A DNA stretch of 64,000 nucleotides from Salticus scenicus. Its lineage: Eukaryota > Arthropoda > Arachnida > Araneae > Salticidae. Of the stretch, positions 22,558 to 34,555 are shown in pieces; the first letter of the stretch is position 1, and each line of letters begins with the position of its first letter. Position numbers and translations under genes: made by a program. A model generated the notes under the pieces. It ran no database searches and was not told where the DNA came from. It saw only the letters and a program-made list of their open reading frames with translations. The stretch spans positions 110,522,592 through 110,586,591 of the forward strand of contig OZ005648.1 of NCBI GenBank assembly GCA_963930645.1, given 5' to 3'.

Positions 22558-22560
<3 letters not shown>

Positions 22561-22588
<28 letters not shown>
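22561..22588. repeat. (TA)n microsatellite flanking the mariner-like element
   Basis: About 28 bases of TA directly after the right terminus; a shorter TA run precedes the left terminus (21974-21990). Confidence 0.95.
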
Positions 22589-22590
<2 letters not shown>

Positions 22591-22923
22591 GTACTATTTT
22601 ATGGATACGATTTTATACTAAGTTTTTACAAATTATTACATGTATTACTTATACACAAGCTATGTTATGCAGGCTATTTATAACTAAATTTTTGCTATAA
22701 ACAACCCCCTACAGCTAAAATGGACAAACGGGTCTCCTGAATTCTCGCTATATCAAGTGTCAATCTACTCGCTCTTTTTGACTGGAGAAAGATGTTATTT
22801 ATTCTAATTATAGCTGAAAATGAAAACATAAAGACTGGGAAAAGAATCAAAATAATCTACAGTAAGATTTTTATCTTTCATCAGCTTAAATGTTTCCGTG
22901 AAAAACTCAGTAAAATATCTCTG

Positions 22924-23060
22924 GAGGTTGCCAAAGAAGGAAAGCCATCTACTTTGGGGAGGATCAAAATTGTGATCGCATGTCTCCGGACCACTCCTAT
23001 AAGTGATAACCGACGTAAATTACCCACTTTGTAGCTGTAGTGCGACATTAAACCTATTCA
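22924..23060 (+). repeat. SINE family 1, 3' part
   Basis: Matches the 3' half of 13960-14230 in order: GCCATC, GGGGAGGATCAAAATTGTGA, CATGTCTCCGGACCACTCC, then GTAGTGCGACATTAAACC. The (AACC)n tail is reduced. The plus-strand ORF at 22792-23034 partly overlies it and is not a gene. Confidence 0.7.
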
Positions 23061-23063
23061 ACG

Positions 23064-24501
23064 TCACGCATTCGCTATACATCATTTTTACAAAAAAAGC
23101 AAAATAGAATTGATTAATATTAACTTTAGTTTTAATGAAAATAAAATTACTAGTTTTATTATTATTATTATTATTAGATTGAACTATAGATTTTGAATAA
23201 TTTTTTCCGTATTACAGGCTAATTAATTTTTCCAGTTCATTTGCAAAAAAGCAAGAATGTTTCTTAAAAAAAATTATTCTTTTATTCATTTACACTTTAG
23301 TAATAATCATGAGAGAAATCATCCCCCATCCCTTTGCTTAGATAGAGAAAGAAAGGGATTATGCATTTTGATGGAAAATGTATCTTCAAAGGATAACAAA
23401 TGTTGTTTAATCTAATTACACGCACGCTGCGATATCAGTCTTACTTATTTAAGTTTTACGTTTAATGCTTTTCACTCGTTAACCATCCAAGGATAGGGGG
23501 GAAAAAGGCAACACTTCATGCCTCCGTTGAAAATACCAAAGAAGTAAATTAAAAACAGCTTGGGAAAACGCGAAAACGCTCGGTAACATGTGAGCATAAA
23601 TTTATTAAGTTTATTTTCAGACGTTCTTAATGTCATAATTAAAACGTACATCAAGAAAAGAAAAAAGAAAGAAAGAAAGAAAGAAATGAAAAAGAAACAC
23701 CTTTGCATGTATTGCGTTTCTATGAATGGATTTTTTGAGGCGAAACTTGTTTAAGAGAAACAGAAGTGATTTAAAATTAAGATCGCTTCGAGCAAATCTG
23801 CGCCAGCTTAACGAAATTCAACACTGCACGTGTGCTTAATGATACGCTTCAGAATTACATTACAATTGTTAAATAAAAAGAAAAAATAAATCCTACGTTA
23901 CATGTAGATATTGAAACGTTTTTCAACAGTAGAAATAAATTTTTTTGATATCTTTGCAAATGTTCTAAAAAGCCACAAAGGTCAAATTCTACACCCAACA
24001 ATGCACTTTGTTCTACATATTAACATTTTTCTACAAAATTATTTTATAGAAACAATTATTTGTACGGAAGAAGCATTTTTGTATTTCATTGCGCATGATA
24101 AAATTTAATGCACAGGCTGTTTTTGAAAAACGTTTAATTATTCATGGAAATGAGTCATTTTGATAACTTATTATGTGGAAAAAATAGTTGATCCACTAAT
24201 ACAAAAAATATTGAATTTAATAAAGCAAGAATATGCAAATACATTTTAAAACACACGTAATATATATATATATATTCCCCCTCCCCCCCCCCTCAAAAAC
24301 AACATTTTCCGAATAATTTTGTCACTCCTAATCTCTTTATATGAGTTATATATACATTTTTAATATGAAACGTATTTCAATCTGAATGCACCATTATATT
24401 AATTTAAACATTTTAAGTATTTTATATATATATATATATATGATAGATATCGTAATAAATTTTAATCTTAAAATTTAGCAATTAATAGATACAAAACAAT
24501 A

Positions 24502-24540
<39 letters not shown>

Positions 24541-25020
24541 AATTTCCTTTTCAGTTTTTTTTTTTTTTTTTTTTTTAACAAAGATATATAGTCATCTATT
24601 AGTTAACCATATAGGTACTAATAAACGTACTTGGTAAAGTCCGTAAAATCAACTTTAAAATCTACTTCTATACAAAATAATGTACCTATAAAGTTATCTT
24701 ATAAAATAACCATAAAAAAATGTTTCATGTTACCTATAGATACTTGCATTATTAAACTTAAAAAAAAAAAAAAAAAAAAAGAAAAGAAAAAGAAAAATGA
24801 AAAAAAACATTAGTTTTGTTATGTTTGTTATTGATTGATGTTACTAAAACGTATCTCACAAAATTGCCCGTATAACATTATAGATCCAAAATGTTTTGTA
24901 TGTGTTTCTGCAGAAGGCTTTGCACGTTACGCCATTAAATATATATGCATTTATAAATATATATTTTATATATTGTAGTTGGGATGAAAACACGGAATTA
25001 ATTTTAGTAACAGCAAAAAA
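23064..25020. other. AT-rich non-coding block
   Basis: Contains (ATT)n at 23157-23176, (GAAA)n at 23660-23690, a C-run near 24281-24292 and (TA)n at 24504-24536. The minus frame at 23472-23708 has a stretch of ordinary composition (ENKLNKFMLTCYRAFSRF) but no supporting splice sites; left unassigned. Confidence 0.6.
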
Positions 25021-25100
25021 TAATCAGTCCAGGAGACAAGTCTTCCATAATATTCCGAAGCTCTACCACTGAACTATCCCAGGGTATGGATATTCGCATC
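25015..25100 (-). repeat. tRNA-derived sequence (A-box half only)
   Basis: On the minus strand the sequence GGGATAGTTCAGTGGTAGAGC carries a near-perfect tRNA D-arm/A box (TAGTTCAGTGG). The expected T-arm/B box is not found in the following 60 bases, where a degenerate CTTGTCTCC stands instead. It is therefore a tRNA pseudogene or SINE head, not a functional tRNA gene. Confidence 0.55.
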
Positions 25101-26185
25101 CAGGTACTAATCCCTTATATGAAAAACAAATTTTTCATCGTTTACCAACAGTTAATAAAGACACGGTCTTACCGATGAAAATCATTTTATTTGACAACCT
25201 TAATGCTAAATGACGATGAAAATTTTTTAATAATAATTTCGATTTACTACACATACTTTTTTATAGAAAAGACCTAATTTTATTTTATATTAGAAAGAGC
25301 ACTGACTAGCACTTTCTCGGACGAAATAGATGTAGCACAACTATATAAGTATATCTAAAATTGATTTTTCTAATCATCTATTCTCATAATTTAACCTAAA
25401 TCTACATTTAAACAATATTTTCTTTTTATATAAAAATGTTGCTTCATATTTAAACTTCCAAACACATGTAGATTTCAAATACCAAAAAAAAAAGAAAGAA
25501 AAAAAAAAAAAAACTGCAATTATTGAAACGATTTAAATTCAGCTTTTTATCAAAAATACGTGTAATACATATTAATTATAATCAATGTATATCAATCCTG
25601 TAATACATATAATCATCGAAATTACAATTTAAAAAATCAATCACGATCGAAAGTTACACGTCATGCGGAAAAGATAGCTTTTTCTTCCCTTTTAACTTTT
25701 TGATTTAAAACAAAGCAATGAACTGAGCTAGAAAACAAAAGCTAAAAATTTTATTTTAAATACAGATTATTATACACATAGTTAAAACGAAAACGAAGTT
25801 GCAAGTTTCTTAATTAATAACAAGATTATCAAGCATTTTATAAATATGAAAGTGATCTTTTAAAATAAGTGTGTGATATTATAACAGTTTCTTTCACACG
25901 ATCTTAGAGCTTTAACAGATGCTTCCCGATTTCAATCTCTTTTAACATGTCATGTTGGAAGAGATAAGATTGGAGATTACACTTGCCAAAGAAAAAAGCG
26001 AGTTGTATAAAGAACAAACTGACACAGGAAAAAAAAAAAAAAAAAAGGTGTCTTTAACGTTTAAATAACACGGAATAATGTAAAGAAACAAGATTTTTAA
26101 TAATCCAAATCCAAATAGTAGAGCTTCAATAATGTATTCATAAATAAGAATCCGGATATATTAAGATTATACTTGGAAATTACTG
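25100..26185. other. AT-rich non-coding block
   Basis: No gene assigned. A short frame at about 25951-26030 (MLEEIRLEITLAKEKSELYK) is suggestive of a helix but ends in an A-run and has no clear splice context. Confidence 0.55.
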
Positions 26186-26905
26186 GAAATGCAGTGCATT
26201 TCAAGTTGTATTATGCGTTTTTCAGACTTTGGATCTTTGCTAAATTAAAATACACTATTCATGGTGTGTACATAGTTTAAAGAAAATATACAGGTTTACC
26301 CAGAATTAAGTGAATACATTCTTCTTTATTGAATGTAATTAATGAAAGTGCTTTTCTAAATTTTACCAATTCCAGGAAAATTGCCGAGGTATGATACTTA
26401 TTTTCTCACACTCTATGGTAAACAAAGTACTAGTTTAGATTCTAAATTTTCAATGGAGTTTATTTTTAATTGTGTAATTTTGAATTTTAAGGTTCCCCAA
26501 ATACGCAAATTAAGTTTTTAATAGTTGATCTATGTATATTTCTGTTATCAGCATGACTTAAAAACAAATAATTTCAGGAAATTCAAATTGAGTATTTTGA
26601 AGTTTGCATAAGGTTACCACATGAAAATTTTAACCAAGATTGGTAAGTTTCAAAGAGTGATATGAGGAAAATTTGCTTGAATCATTTGGAATAAACATTT
26701 AAATTTTATAACCGACTATGTACTATGGTAAATCAGGGGATTGAGTGTGGCGGTATCCCCCTTCCCCTCACACAGAAATATAAACCCTTTAATTAATAAT
26801 CACACCCTTTAATCTAAAATCTGTCTTTTTATAGTATTCAAATCTGTCTTTGTATAGTACTTCAAAGTTTTGTGAGTGACACACCACATTATATTTCTTT
26901 TAAAT
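26186..26905 (+). mobile_element. Family E element, 5'-truncated copy
   Basis: Colinear with the right two-thirds of the E element at 56878-58096: GCATTTCAAGTTGTATTATG, ATATACAGG, GAAAGTGCTTTTC, TGTTATCAGCATGACTTAAA, AACAAATAATTTCAGG, TATCCCCCTTCCCCTCACAC and the terminal GTGAGTGACACACCA. The hairpin end and first CTGT core are missing. No coding capacity. Confidence 0.7.
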
Positions 26906-26989
26906 CTTTAATTTTCTACCGAGATCAGGTTTTAGGAATGTGATCTCATAAACAATATTTATAGTAACTTTTTAATTTTTGTCAAAAAT

Positions 26990-28235
26990 CGGTTTTTAAT
27001 ATTTACGATTTTTTTTAAGAGTCATAAAATGCAATTTTATAAGAAATATTGCTTTATTATGTTATGCTAAGGAAATCTTAAGTTTCGAATAACTTACGAA
27101 ATTTTCAAATTGGAATGTTCGTAGTCAATTATGTTCAATCTAGTATCGTAAATGACATTTTAAAAGTGGTTTGAAATCTTTACGATGAAAACAGACCTTA
27201 AAATGAATGTTTATATCGAATTTTAACCTATTCTGACATGCTAAAAAAATCGTAAAGTTCGAATAACTTTCGAATTTTTTAAATTAAAGAATTCATTGTC
27301 AATTATGTTCATACCAGTATCCTAAATGATATTTTAAAAATAGAGACACCTTTACGATGAAAATATCTATCAAAATGGACAGTCGTCAATTGCCCATTGC
27401 GCAACACTAGTGCGACGTTAAACACAACCAACCAACCAACCAACCTCAAAATAAAGTAGAGACGTATTAATCCTGGACGATAGGACCCATGCCCCAGCCC
27501 GCCCGGTTCCCGCTGTTCAATGTATTTTTCTAGTCAACTTTGTCCCCTTATTACTTCCGGTGTGAATTTTTTTTTTTTTTTTTTTTTTTTTTAACACACT
27601 TGACATTGTGAGTTTTTTCGCTTTTCTTCCCATGCTATTCCTATGGGGTTTTTAGCCTTTTTTCCCCTCTTTTTCTACATTCTAAAGTGGCGGCTGTATG
27701 TGCGAAATTTTGTCCCCTTTTTCGCCGTGTTATGAAATTCGTAAATTTAGAATAACTTACGAAGCTTTCAAAGTTCGATTTTCATAGTTAATCATGTTTA
27801 TGCAAGCATCATATTTGATATTTTGGAGCTGGTCTGACATCTTTACAGTAAAAATATTTCTTTTAATGCCCGTTTAAGCTAAATTTTGCCCTTTTCTCCC
27901 ATGTTAAGAAAATTGCAAATTTCAAATAACTTACGAATTTTTCTAATCAGAATGTTGAAAATCAATAGGATTCTTGCCAGTGTCATAAATGATATTTTAA
28001 TCTGGTCCGACTTCTCTGAGACCATTTGTTCATGAGATATCGTGTACACAGGCTAACACACTAACAGACATACACATTAACAGACCAACACACTGACACC
28101 CTGCAGACGAACATCATACCGATTTTGTGATTTTCAAATTGTTCGTACCTCATAATGTGTAAAAAATTAAAAAAAACAGAGGTCGAAAATTTTCACAATT
28201 ACCTAGGTACCCCATACCTATAGTATGATGGGGAA
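26990..28235 (+). mobile_element. Family D element, copy 1 (rearranged, with insertions)
   Basis: Contains four divergent units of roughly 150-180 bp (about 27040, 27215, 27720 and 27880), each with CGAATAACTTACGAA, AATTATGTTCAT and CTTTACGATGAAAA motifs. They are followed by a conserved end: TTCATGAGATATCGTGTACA, an ACACACTAACAGACA-type core, a TTTTCACAATTACCTAGGTA stretch and the terminus ATAGTATGATGGGGAA at 28220-28235. A SINE fragment (27381-27446), a GC-rich patch and a T-run (27569-27592) split the units. The opposite terminus is not found. Confidence 0.6.
27381..27446 (+). repeat. SINE family 1, 3' fragment with (AACC)n tail
   Basis: GTCGTCAATTGCCCATTGCG, then GCACTAGTGCGACGTTAAAC-type sequence (here ACACTAGTGCGACG), ending in (AACC)4-5, inserted within the family D element. 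Confidence 0.8.
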
Positions 28236-30165
28236 TTAACAGTAAAGTAAATCATAAAATAACCCATTTAAGTGAACTATAAACATATTTTGTGTTACAT
28301 CGTACGAAAAAACCTTATTCTTCACCAGTATTCCTTTACGACCTTTAAAACAAACTGTAATTAAGGGCAAACACTTCATTACTAAACATTGATTAATAAT
28401 TTTAAACAAAAACATAATCAGCAATCCATAAACGAAATATTTTTACAAGATGCGTATAAACATTCCACATCGTGTAAGAAACTGTACACAAAATATCGTA
28501 ACATAGAAGAAAATTCACAATAATCGCACAATCGTTTTCAGTTTTATAAGATCGATAAATCGATATTCTCCATTGATGAGTTTGGAAAATTCTTTAGGTC
28601 AGGAGAAATTCTTTTTAAAGAAAATTGCTGAATACTTTCGGTTCGAAGGATTGTTTGATTTCTTCGGAATCTGTGCATGGCGACACACTTAATAGAAAAC
28701 TGTCACAATAATAATTTCTCATATACTGAAGATTATTATTTTTATTTTTTTATAATTATTTCTCTTATCAATAAAAATCTTTGTTGGATTATAAACTTTT
28801 CTAAAATAAGAGAACAAGGTGGAAAAAGAATAATAATTAGGAAGCATAACTAAAGTAAATTACAAGGGGAGAAAAAAAAACTTTAAAAACGTTTTAATTA
28901 TTTTTTAATCACTACAATCAAATTTATGGATTAATTATATAACATATTTGTTGAAAGAAAAAATAATAAAGCCAGTGATATTGACCTGAAATTGAATCAA
29001 TAATAATATTACCATAATAACAACAGTAAACTGGTGTGGTATTCGAAATACTTTGTCTTAGCATACTATTTCAGCTCAAATTCATCAAAATCTTCGCTGG
29101 TTTATTTTGTCAAAGGGTTTATTTTGTAGTAGCTAAATACCAAATTTCTTATCCTTGAAAAAAAAAAAAAAAAAAACTTTACCTGAATCTGATCTCGATA
29201 ACAAAAAAATACTATTTTTTTCCGGCTTCATATTATTACATTTTTTATTTTTTATTATAAGCATTTTAACCTTTTTAAAACGCTTTCCTCTAATTCAGTT
29301 AATTGTTTTGACCATCATTTGCCGGTTTATAGCGGAGGCTGAGGCAGAAAACCTTCAAATCTCCGATTGGAAATACTTACATAGAATTATATCTTGATCT
29401 ACTCTTTTAAATTATATTTTATTCTTATTTTATTTGATTTAAATAGCAGGTACTTTTTTTAAAACACATTTTTGCAATTGTGACGCCATTTTTTTCCTGC
29501 TAAATTATATTCCTTCCATTATTTTATTCATTTTTCCGAACCAAAAAAATCTTCACAAACCAAGGATAGAAAAATTATTTTTTTTATTTCAAAACACTTT
29601 TGTAGCTATGACGTTCGTTTCTAACGTTATCCCAGTGAAATTTGGGGAGATTATTGCAGTTTCATGTAAAAGGTAATATATATGTATTTGAACATTTAGA
29701 AGGTATTTTAAATAACAGTTGAAAATTGTTTAAGAAACAATTTTATTTGAAATACATTTCTGAGTGAGGAAAGCTAATCTCCCCCTCAACAAGCCAAATT
29801 GTAGCTACACTTATGACACATTTAAGGATGCTAACAAATTCAAAAATATATTTCAAATTATTGAAGGAATTGCCTTTTACACCATTCTTTGAAATTTATT
29901 TCACTACTCTTGAGTAGTCCTGTATATTATCTGTAAATTATATAAGCCCTAAACAATGTACTAAAATTTAGCACAGCAAAACAAAAAGAAAAGCGTAACA
30001 TAATTTCAAATGCACTTCGAACCTCTTCCAAGAATAGCACTAAGAAATGAGAAAACTTTTGTGTAGCCCAGTAAACGAAAGATAAATACTTTCTATATCA
30101 TATTCTATGTTAAACATCTTTTTATGCATACATAAAATATGCGTCAATTTCACCTTATCTAATAC
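28236..30165. other. AT-rich non-coding block
   Basis: No gene is accepted. At 29332-29397 a plus-strand acceptor-like TTTGCCGGTTTATAG is followed by 21 open codons (EAEAENLQISDWKYLHRIIS, stop), too short to judge. The rest is AT-rich with A-run at 29158-29176. Confidence 0.55.
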
Positions 30166-30169
30166 ATTC

Positions 30170-30505
30170 TAAAGAAGTGCTCTTAACTGAATTTTTTCCC
30201 ATAGATATAATCCATTTAAATGCTTTTGCAAATCCCAGTACATGAAACATCTGCCCAATCTCAATGGAAAAATTTCGTGTTCATCCTCAGATGATAGAGA
30301 TTCAACCGAGCTTGAATATCCGACTGATATTTGTTCTCTAGTTTTGATGATAGCAGACACACATACATACAGATAGATACACTGACCAACCGCTAAAAAC
30401 CTGATTTTCGCATTCAGAAGACCTCAAAACTTGTAAACATAGTCAAAACCCAATCTCGAAAATTTGACTTAAAAGGTATAGATTCCTTACCATACGGGCA
30501 AGAGA
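30170..30505 (-). mobile_element. Family E-like element fragment, reverse orientation
   Basis: Read on the minus strand: GTCAAATTTTCGAGATTGGG, TTTACAAGTTTTGAGGTC, TTCTGAATGCGAAAATCAGG, TTTTTAGCGGTTGGTCAGTG, then a CTGTATGTATGTGTGTCTGC core. This is the same order as the E elements at 38603 and 56878. The minus ORF at 30169-30360 lies in it and is not a gene. Confidence 0.65.
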
Positions 30506-30660
30506 ATGTTATAATAACAGAAAAGCCAAGATCGAATTTTGGCTTTGATGCCTAATTCTATTGCTTTTGTTTAACATTTTATGTTTCAACTGTTTCATTA
30601 AAGAATAAAAAACAATATTGTACAAACAAGTAAAAATAACATAAAAAATCAATTTACTAC

Positions 30661-30665
<5 letters not shown>

Positions 30666-30700
<35 letters not shown>
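30666..30700. repeat. (TA)n microsatellite
   Basis: About 35 bases of TA dinucleotide; produces an Ile-Tyr run in the overlapping frame. Confidence 0.95.
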
Positions 30701-30704
<4 letters not shown>

Positions 30705-30705
<1 letters not shown>

Positions 30706-31745
30706 CACACATTTAATATTTCAACATTACTGAATTACAGAGAAAGTCATTTAACATCTTAAATATAATAAGTATAATAAAAAGGAAAGAAATAACGAAA
30801 TCAGTTTTATTATAAAAAGTATGGTAAAATGGAAAGAAACACAGAAAACAGTTTTACATTTATTCAATATAAATTCTTTATTTTGGACGCAAGTACTTTC
30901 GCTGCAAAACAAAGTTCCCCCATTCACATGCCTGAAATATATTTTTATAAAATAAAATGCTTTTTATAACAAACAAAAAAAAAAAAAGAAAGAAACACTA
31001 AACGGAAGCCGCTTGTTAAAATTTCCACATTAATTTACAGAGAAAATTCAATTAATGCCTTATTACTTTAATGAGGTTAGCCATAAGGAGGCGCTTAGCT
31101 TAATCACATTAGTTTTAGTTACGTTAGATAAAAAAAAACGTTATAGTTTAATAATAATTAACGTGTTTTATTCTTACTTTAAAAATATAGTTTAAATAAT
31201 ACTTATAATTTTGGTTGTTGTTGTCGTTCGTTTTATAAAAAAATCTATTTTATTTATTTATTTTTTAATTAAAACCATATTTCAATATGAAACTAATATT
31301 AGTTAAAATTAATTTTTCTATATAATATGCGGATACAAAATGTAATTATAATTTTTACACCAATAAGTGAGTTACAGACACAAAAGTAGCAGCATTATAT
31401 ATTTACATACATTCATAATAATAATAATAATAATGTTAAAAAGAGGAAAGTTTTTTCGAATTAATTTTCTAAAATACTATCAGGTTTTGTAAAGACATGA
31501 ACGCCATTTGATTATTTTTAATCTAGTGTTTATTGTTTTCCATCATATGGTGAATTAGTTTTGGTGCATATTACTAAATTGAGGGCATAGCTGAATTATT
31601 AATACGACAGGACTATTTCTTTCAATCTGGCATTTTGCGTCGTTACCAATTTATAGTGTTCTACTTCGAAAATGCCTGCCAATATCCAATTTTACCATTT
31701 AATTTCTTACTCTATTTCAAAACATTTTGTGAAATCCGTAAAAAC
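30705..31745. other. AT-rich non-coding block
   Basis: Nothing recognisable beyond (AAT)n at about 31417-31433 and TTTAT-rich stretches. Confidence 0.65.
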
Positions 31746-31759
31746 CTTTATATATATAT

Positions 31760-31875
31760 TGTTTTCAATTTCCATCGGGGAGAATCGAACTCACAACCTT
31801 CGGGTTCATAGTTGTGTACTCTGAACACAGAGCCAACAGGTCTTAGCTGAATATTTCCTGATTATTTAGACTAGT
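31760..31875 (-). repeat. tRNA-derived repeat, copy 1
   Basis: On the minus strand: GTTGGCTCTGTGTTCAGAG (A-box-like D arm) and GGTTGTGAGTTCGATTCTC (perfect B-box core GTTCGATTC), about the right distance apart for a tRNA. The T arm can pair, but the anticodon stem is disrupted. The flanking sequence GAAATATTCAGC(T/C)AAGAC is shared with copy 2, so the two arose by tandem duplication or belong to one SINE family. Confidence 0.65.
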
Positions 31876-31883
31876 GTTTTAAT

Positions 31884-31891
<8 letters not shown>

Positions 31892-31939
<48 letters not shown>
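31892..31939. repeat. (TA)n microsatellite plus T-run
   Basis: About 48 bases of TA followed by a T-run to 31960; on the minus strand this is a poly(A)-(TA)n tail of the tRNA-derived copy 2. Confidence 0.95.
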
Positions 31940-31956
<17 letters not shown>

Positions 31957-31960
31957 TTTT

Positions 31961-32078
31961 CACTTCCCATGGGTGAGGATCGAACTCACAACCTTTCAGT
32001 TTGTAGTTGTGTACTCTGACCACAGAGTCAACGGGTCTTGGCTGAATATTTCTTGAAAATTGAGATTAGTGTTATCAG

Positions 32079-32100
<22 letters not shown>
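31961..32100 (-). repeat. tRNA-derived repeat, copy 2
   Basis: On the minus strand: GTTGACTCTGTGGTCAGAGT with a pairing D stem (CTCT/AGAG), then GGTTGTGAGTTCGATCCTCA with a perfect T arm (GTGAG-TTCGATC-CTCAC). The presumed anticodon stem does not pair, so a working tRNA is unlikely. A poly(A) plus (TA)n tail follows in the minus sense. It matches copy 1 at roughly 200-bp spacing. Confidence 0.65.
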
Positions 32101-32111
<11 letters not shown>

Positions 32112-32309
32112 TTTTTTGAAAGGGTGTCAAAATACAAATATAAGTAGTAATGTCGTACTAAATTAAATTCTGCTATATCACGGAATCTATGGATAAGAAC
32201 TATGTAAAATACTTATTAAACCAAAGCATTTTCATAGAGTTTTAATTTAAATCATTCAACAATGCTACTTTTTTTTTTTTGTCTTTTGTATTTTTAAAAA
32301 TAAATATTA

Positions 32310-32425
32310 AAGTTGTTATATGGTGTGGTGTGGTGTAGGGATTACGGCCAATTGACTGCACGTGGGTTTTCTGACCTGTGTGAAAGGCTTTCCATGAGGG
32401 TCTTTTTAGGGGGTCCTATCTTATA
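32310..32425 (+). repeat. SINE-like head, family 4
   Basis: GGTGTGGTGTGGTGTAGGGA followed by TTACGGCCAATTGACTGCAC and CCATGAGGGTC. Similar heads occur at 43443-43500 and 59009-59085 (GATTGACAACATGAGGGTCC). Confidence 0.5.
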
Positions 32426-32429
32426 TTTA

Positions 32430-33330
32430 TACGCATGTTTTGTAGAAAATCACGATTTTTATGTAGTAAAAACAGGTCAAATTTATGCGTAATACCTATA
32501 ATACATGAACAAAAAAAGAAAGAAAAACACTTTAATATTAAAATTAATTAAATGGAGTAAAAGAAAGTTTTATAGCAGCCAGCACAGTATATTAATTTCA
32601 ATTTACTTGATATACAATTAAAAGTGGAATGTACAATCATGAAAATAAAATATTTTTTATCCCAATAATTCAGCTGAAATGCTATCAGAACAAAACCAAT
32701 ATATCACAAATAACATCTAATATTTAATTTTAGACCTTGAATAAGCTTTTTAAAGGTCATCTATATATTGAAATCTAATAACTTTTAAATTTTCAAGAAC
32801 ACTCGTCAATTTTGACAAATATGTCGATAATATACCTATTTTACACTTATTTTTACTAATTCTTGAGAATAAAATTTTAAACCCATTAGGGCTAAATCAT
32901 TTTTACGTACTTTTCTTGGTATAATCTCATCTAATGTGCAAATAACCAACTTAAAAACCGAAATGTAAATGTCTCAGTATTTTACTTCCTGTATTTTAAT
33001 GTTAATAAATATAAATTTTGAAATTAATATTAAAAAATGTTTTTCCCCCCAAGAAAAAATTTAGTTTTCTACCCATACGTCTATAAAAAATTTTTGGCAT
33101 TAAATCTGGTTATATTGAGAATTTTACATTTTCATATATATCCCTTTTGTGCATTTTGATACGTCCCTTGGAAAAATTTAAAAAGTTATTAAATATTCAA
33201 AATTATCCTACATTGTTTTGTACCGGTTTCATTTCTCAGACACTCTTAGTAGGAAAATTTATAGATATTTGTTACTTTTTCTAAAACGAGCAAAAGTTCT
33301 TTTATGCCTTGGACTTTTTTATACATTGGA
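32430..33330. other. AT-rich non-coding block
   Basis: No gene or bordered repeat seen. Confidence 0.6.
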
Positions 33331-33364
33331 GACCCGGTGGTTTCAAACTTTCAGAAATCAAGGC

Positions 33365-33373
33365 GCATTTAAC

Positions 33374-33428
<55 letters not shown>

Positions 33429-33770
33429 GGCAAAAAAAACAACTATTAAGTGTAGATTATTACATAAGTTTATACAAATATAGAGCAATAATAATAATAA
33501 TTTTTATTATTGTGTAGTTTTTATTTATTTATTTATTTATCTATTTATTTTGAAAAAGGAAGTGTTTAAAAAATGAAGCCGCATTTAGCCCTTAAATATA
33601 TAATTTTTAATTTTGGACCAAAAAAAAAAACTATTATGTGTAGATTATTGCATAAGTTTATGCAAATATAGAGCAATAATAATAATTATTATTATTATTT
33701 CGTAATTTTTATTTATTTATTTATTTATCTATCTATTTATTTTGAAAAATGAAGTGTTTAAAAAATGAAA
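33365..33770 (+). repeat. Tandem duplication (~216 bp, two units)
   Basis: Unit 1 at 33365-33580 and unit 2 at 33581-33770 share GCATTTAACCCTTA/GCATTTAGCCCTTA, TTTTAATTTTGG, GTGTAGATTATT, ATAGAGCAATAATAATAAT, TTTATCTATTTATTTTGAAA and AAGTGTTTAAAAAATGAA. The (TA)n at 33379-33419 is expanded in unit 1 only. Confidence 0.85.
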
Positions 33771-34389
33771 CACCGCGGAGTACAAACATAAATAATATTG
33801 CTCAATTGCTAAGAAAAAAGTATGCATAAATTTACTTACTAATTATTATGAAATAAAGAAAAACAACTTGAATTTTTGAAATAAATCGCCAAAAAGTTTA
33901 ATGTTATTGTCACTCGTAACATTCACGAGCTTTTTTCGGGCGCGCCAAAACAATTCGTCAGTCTAAATGCCGTTATCAAAATGTCAATTCAAAAAACACG
34001 CAGATTTATTTTTTCCTTACTTTGTTAGAATGGACTAAGGTAAAACATGCTGTACAGCCATAGTAAAACTTTCACTACGGTTAATACTTTAATTAAGAGT
34101 TAAAGAAGGTTAAAATCCGACAAATAAATGTGGGCGAACTACATAGAAATTTCTGATAAATTAATTTAATTATTTCAAAGGAAAACTACTTCCTTCTCAA
34201 TACGTCAATACGTAGGAAAATCCTAAAACTTTTATACTTAATTATAGTGATGGTAAAAAATTTTAATTCACACACATATGGCACTGAAAATAACTTTCTT
34301 ATATTACTGAGTATTATATTACTGGCTGTGGATTTACTTTCTTACTGACACTTAACTTCCGTTCACTTTCAGAATAGGTGTTGGTGTTA

Positions 34390-34555
34390 AGACTATTTGT
34401 CTACACTAGGAACACCCGTATTTATGCAACTTTCGGAGAAAATACGAATGACTAGGTAGATGAGCGCGACCGGAGATCAAACCCGGCGCTTCCCGTCTAC
34501 TAGCTTTAAATACAGAACCACTCGGCTACTGGTGGAGCCTTCCAGGACAGAAGAT
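34390..34555 (-). mobile_element. tRNA-derived SINE, family 3, copy 1
   Basis: On the minus strand it carries an almost ideal pol III promoter: A box TAGCCGAGTGG in ACCAGTAGCCGAGTGGTTCT and B box GGTTTGATCTCC. This resembles the D arm of tRNA-Leu/Ser types. The second copy at about 59100-59250 shares CTTCCCGTCTA, CACTC-GG-(C)AACTGGTG and GAGAAAAT landmarks in the same orientation. It is inserted in the hAT-like element. Confidence 0.7.

Larger units (their letters stand above)
21992..22560 (+). mobile_element. Internally deleted mariner-like transposon with TIRs
   Basis: Left end AGGGTTTTCCAATAGGGATG then ATACAATT (from 21992). Right end, read in reverse, AGGATTTTCAATTAAGTGAT then ACAATT (ending 22560). 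Both ends abut TA dinucleotides within (TA)n, consistent with TA target-site insertion. The 569-bp interior retains two transposase pieces (22104-22175 and 22203-22451) with the middle missing, so it is a non-autonomous deletion derivative. An A-run (22469-22489) and a T-run (22513-22534) lie near the right end. Confidence 0.8.

Noticed and set aside
23472..23708. 78-residue minus-strand ORF with a stretch of plausible protein
   Set aside because: Begins in a (GAAA)n-derived Phe-rich run, has no acceptor or donor at sensible positions, and no domain was recognised.
31760..32100. Functional tRNA genes
   Set aside because: D and T arms are good but the anticodon stem does not pair in either copy, and both are embedded in a repeated unit with a poly(A)/(TA)n tail.
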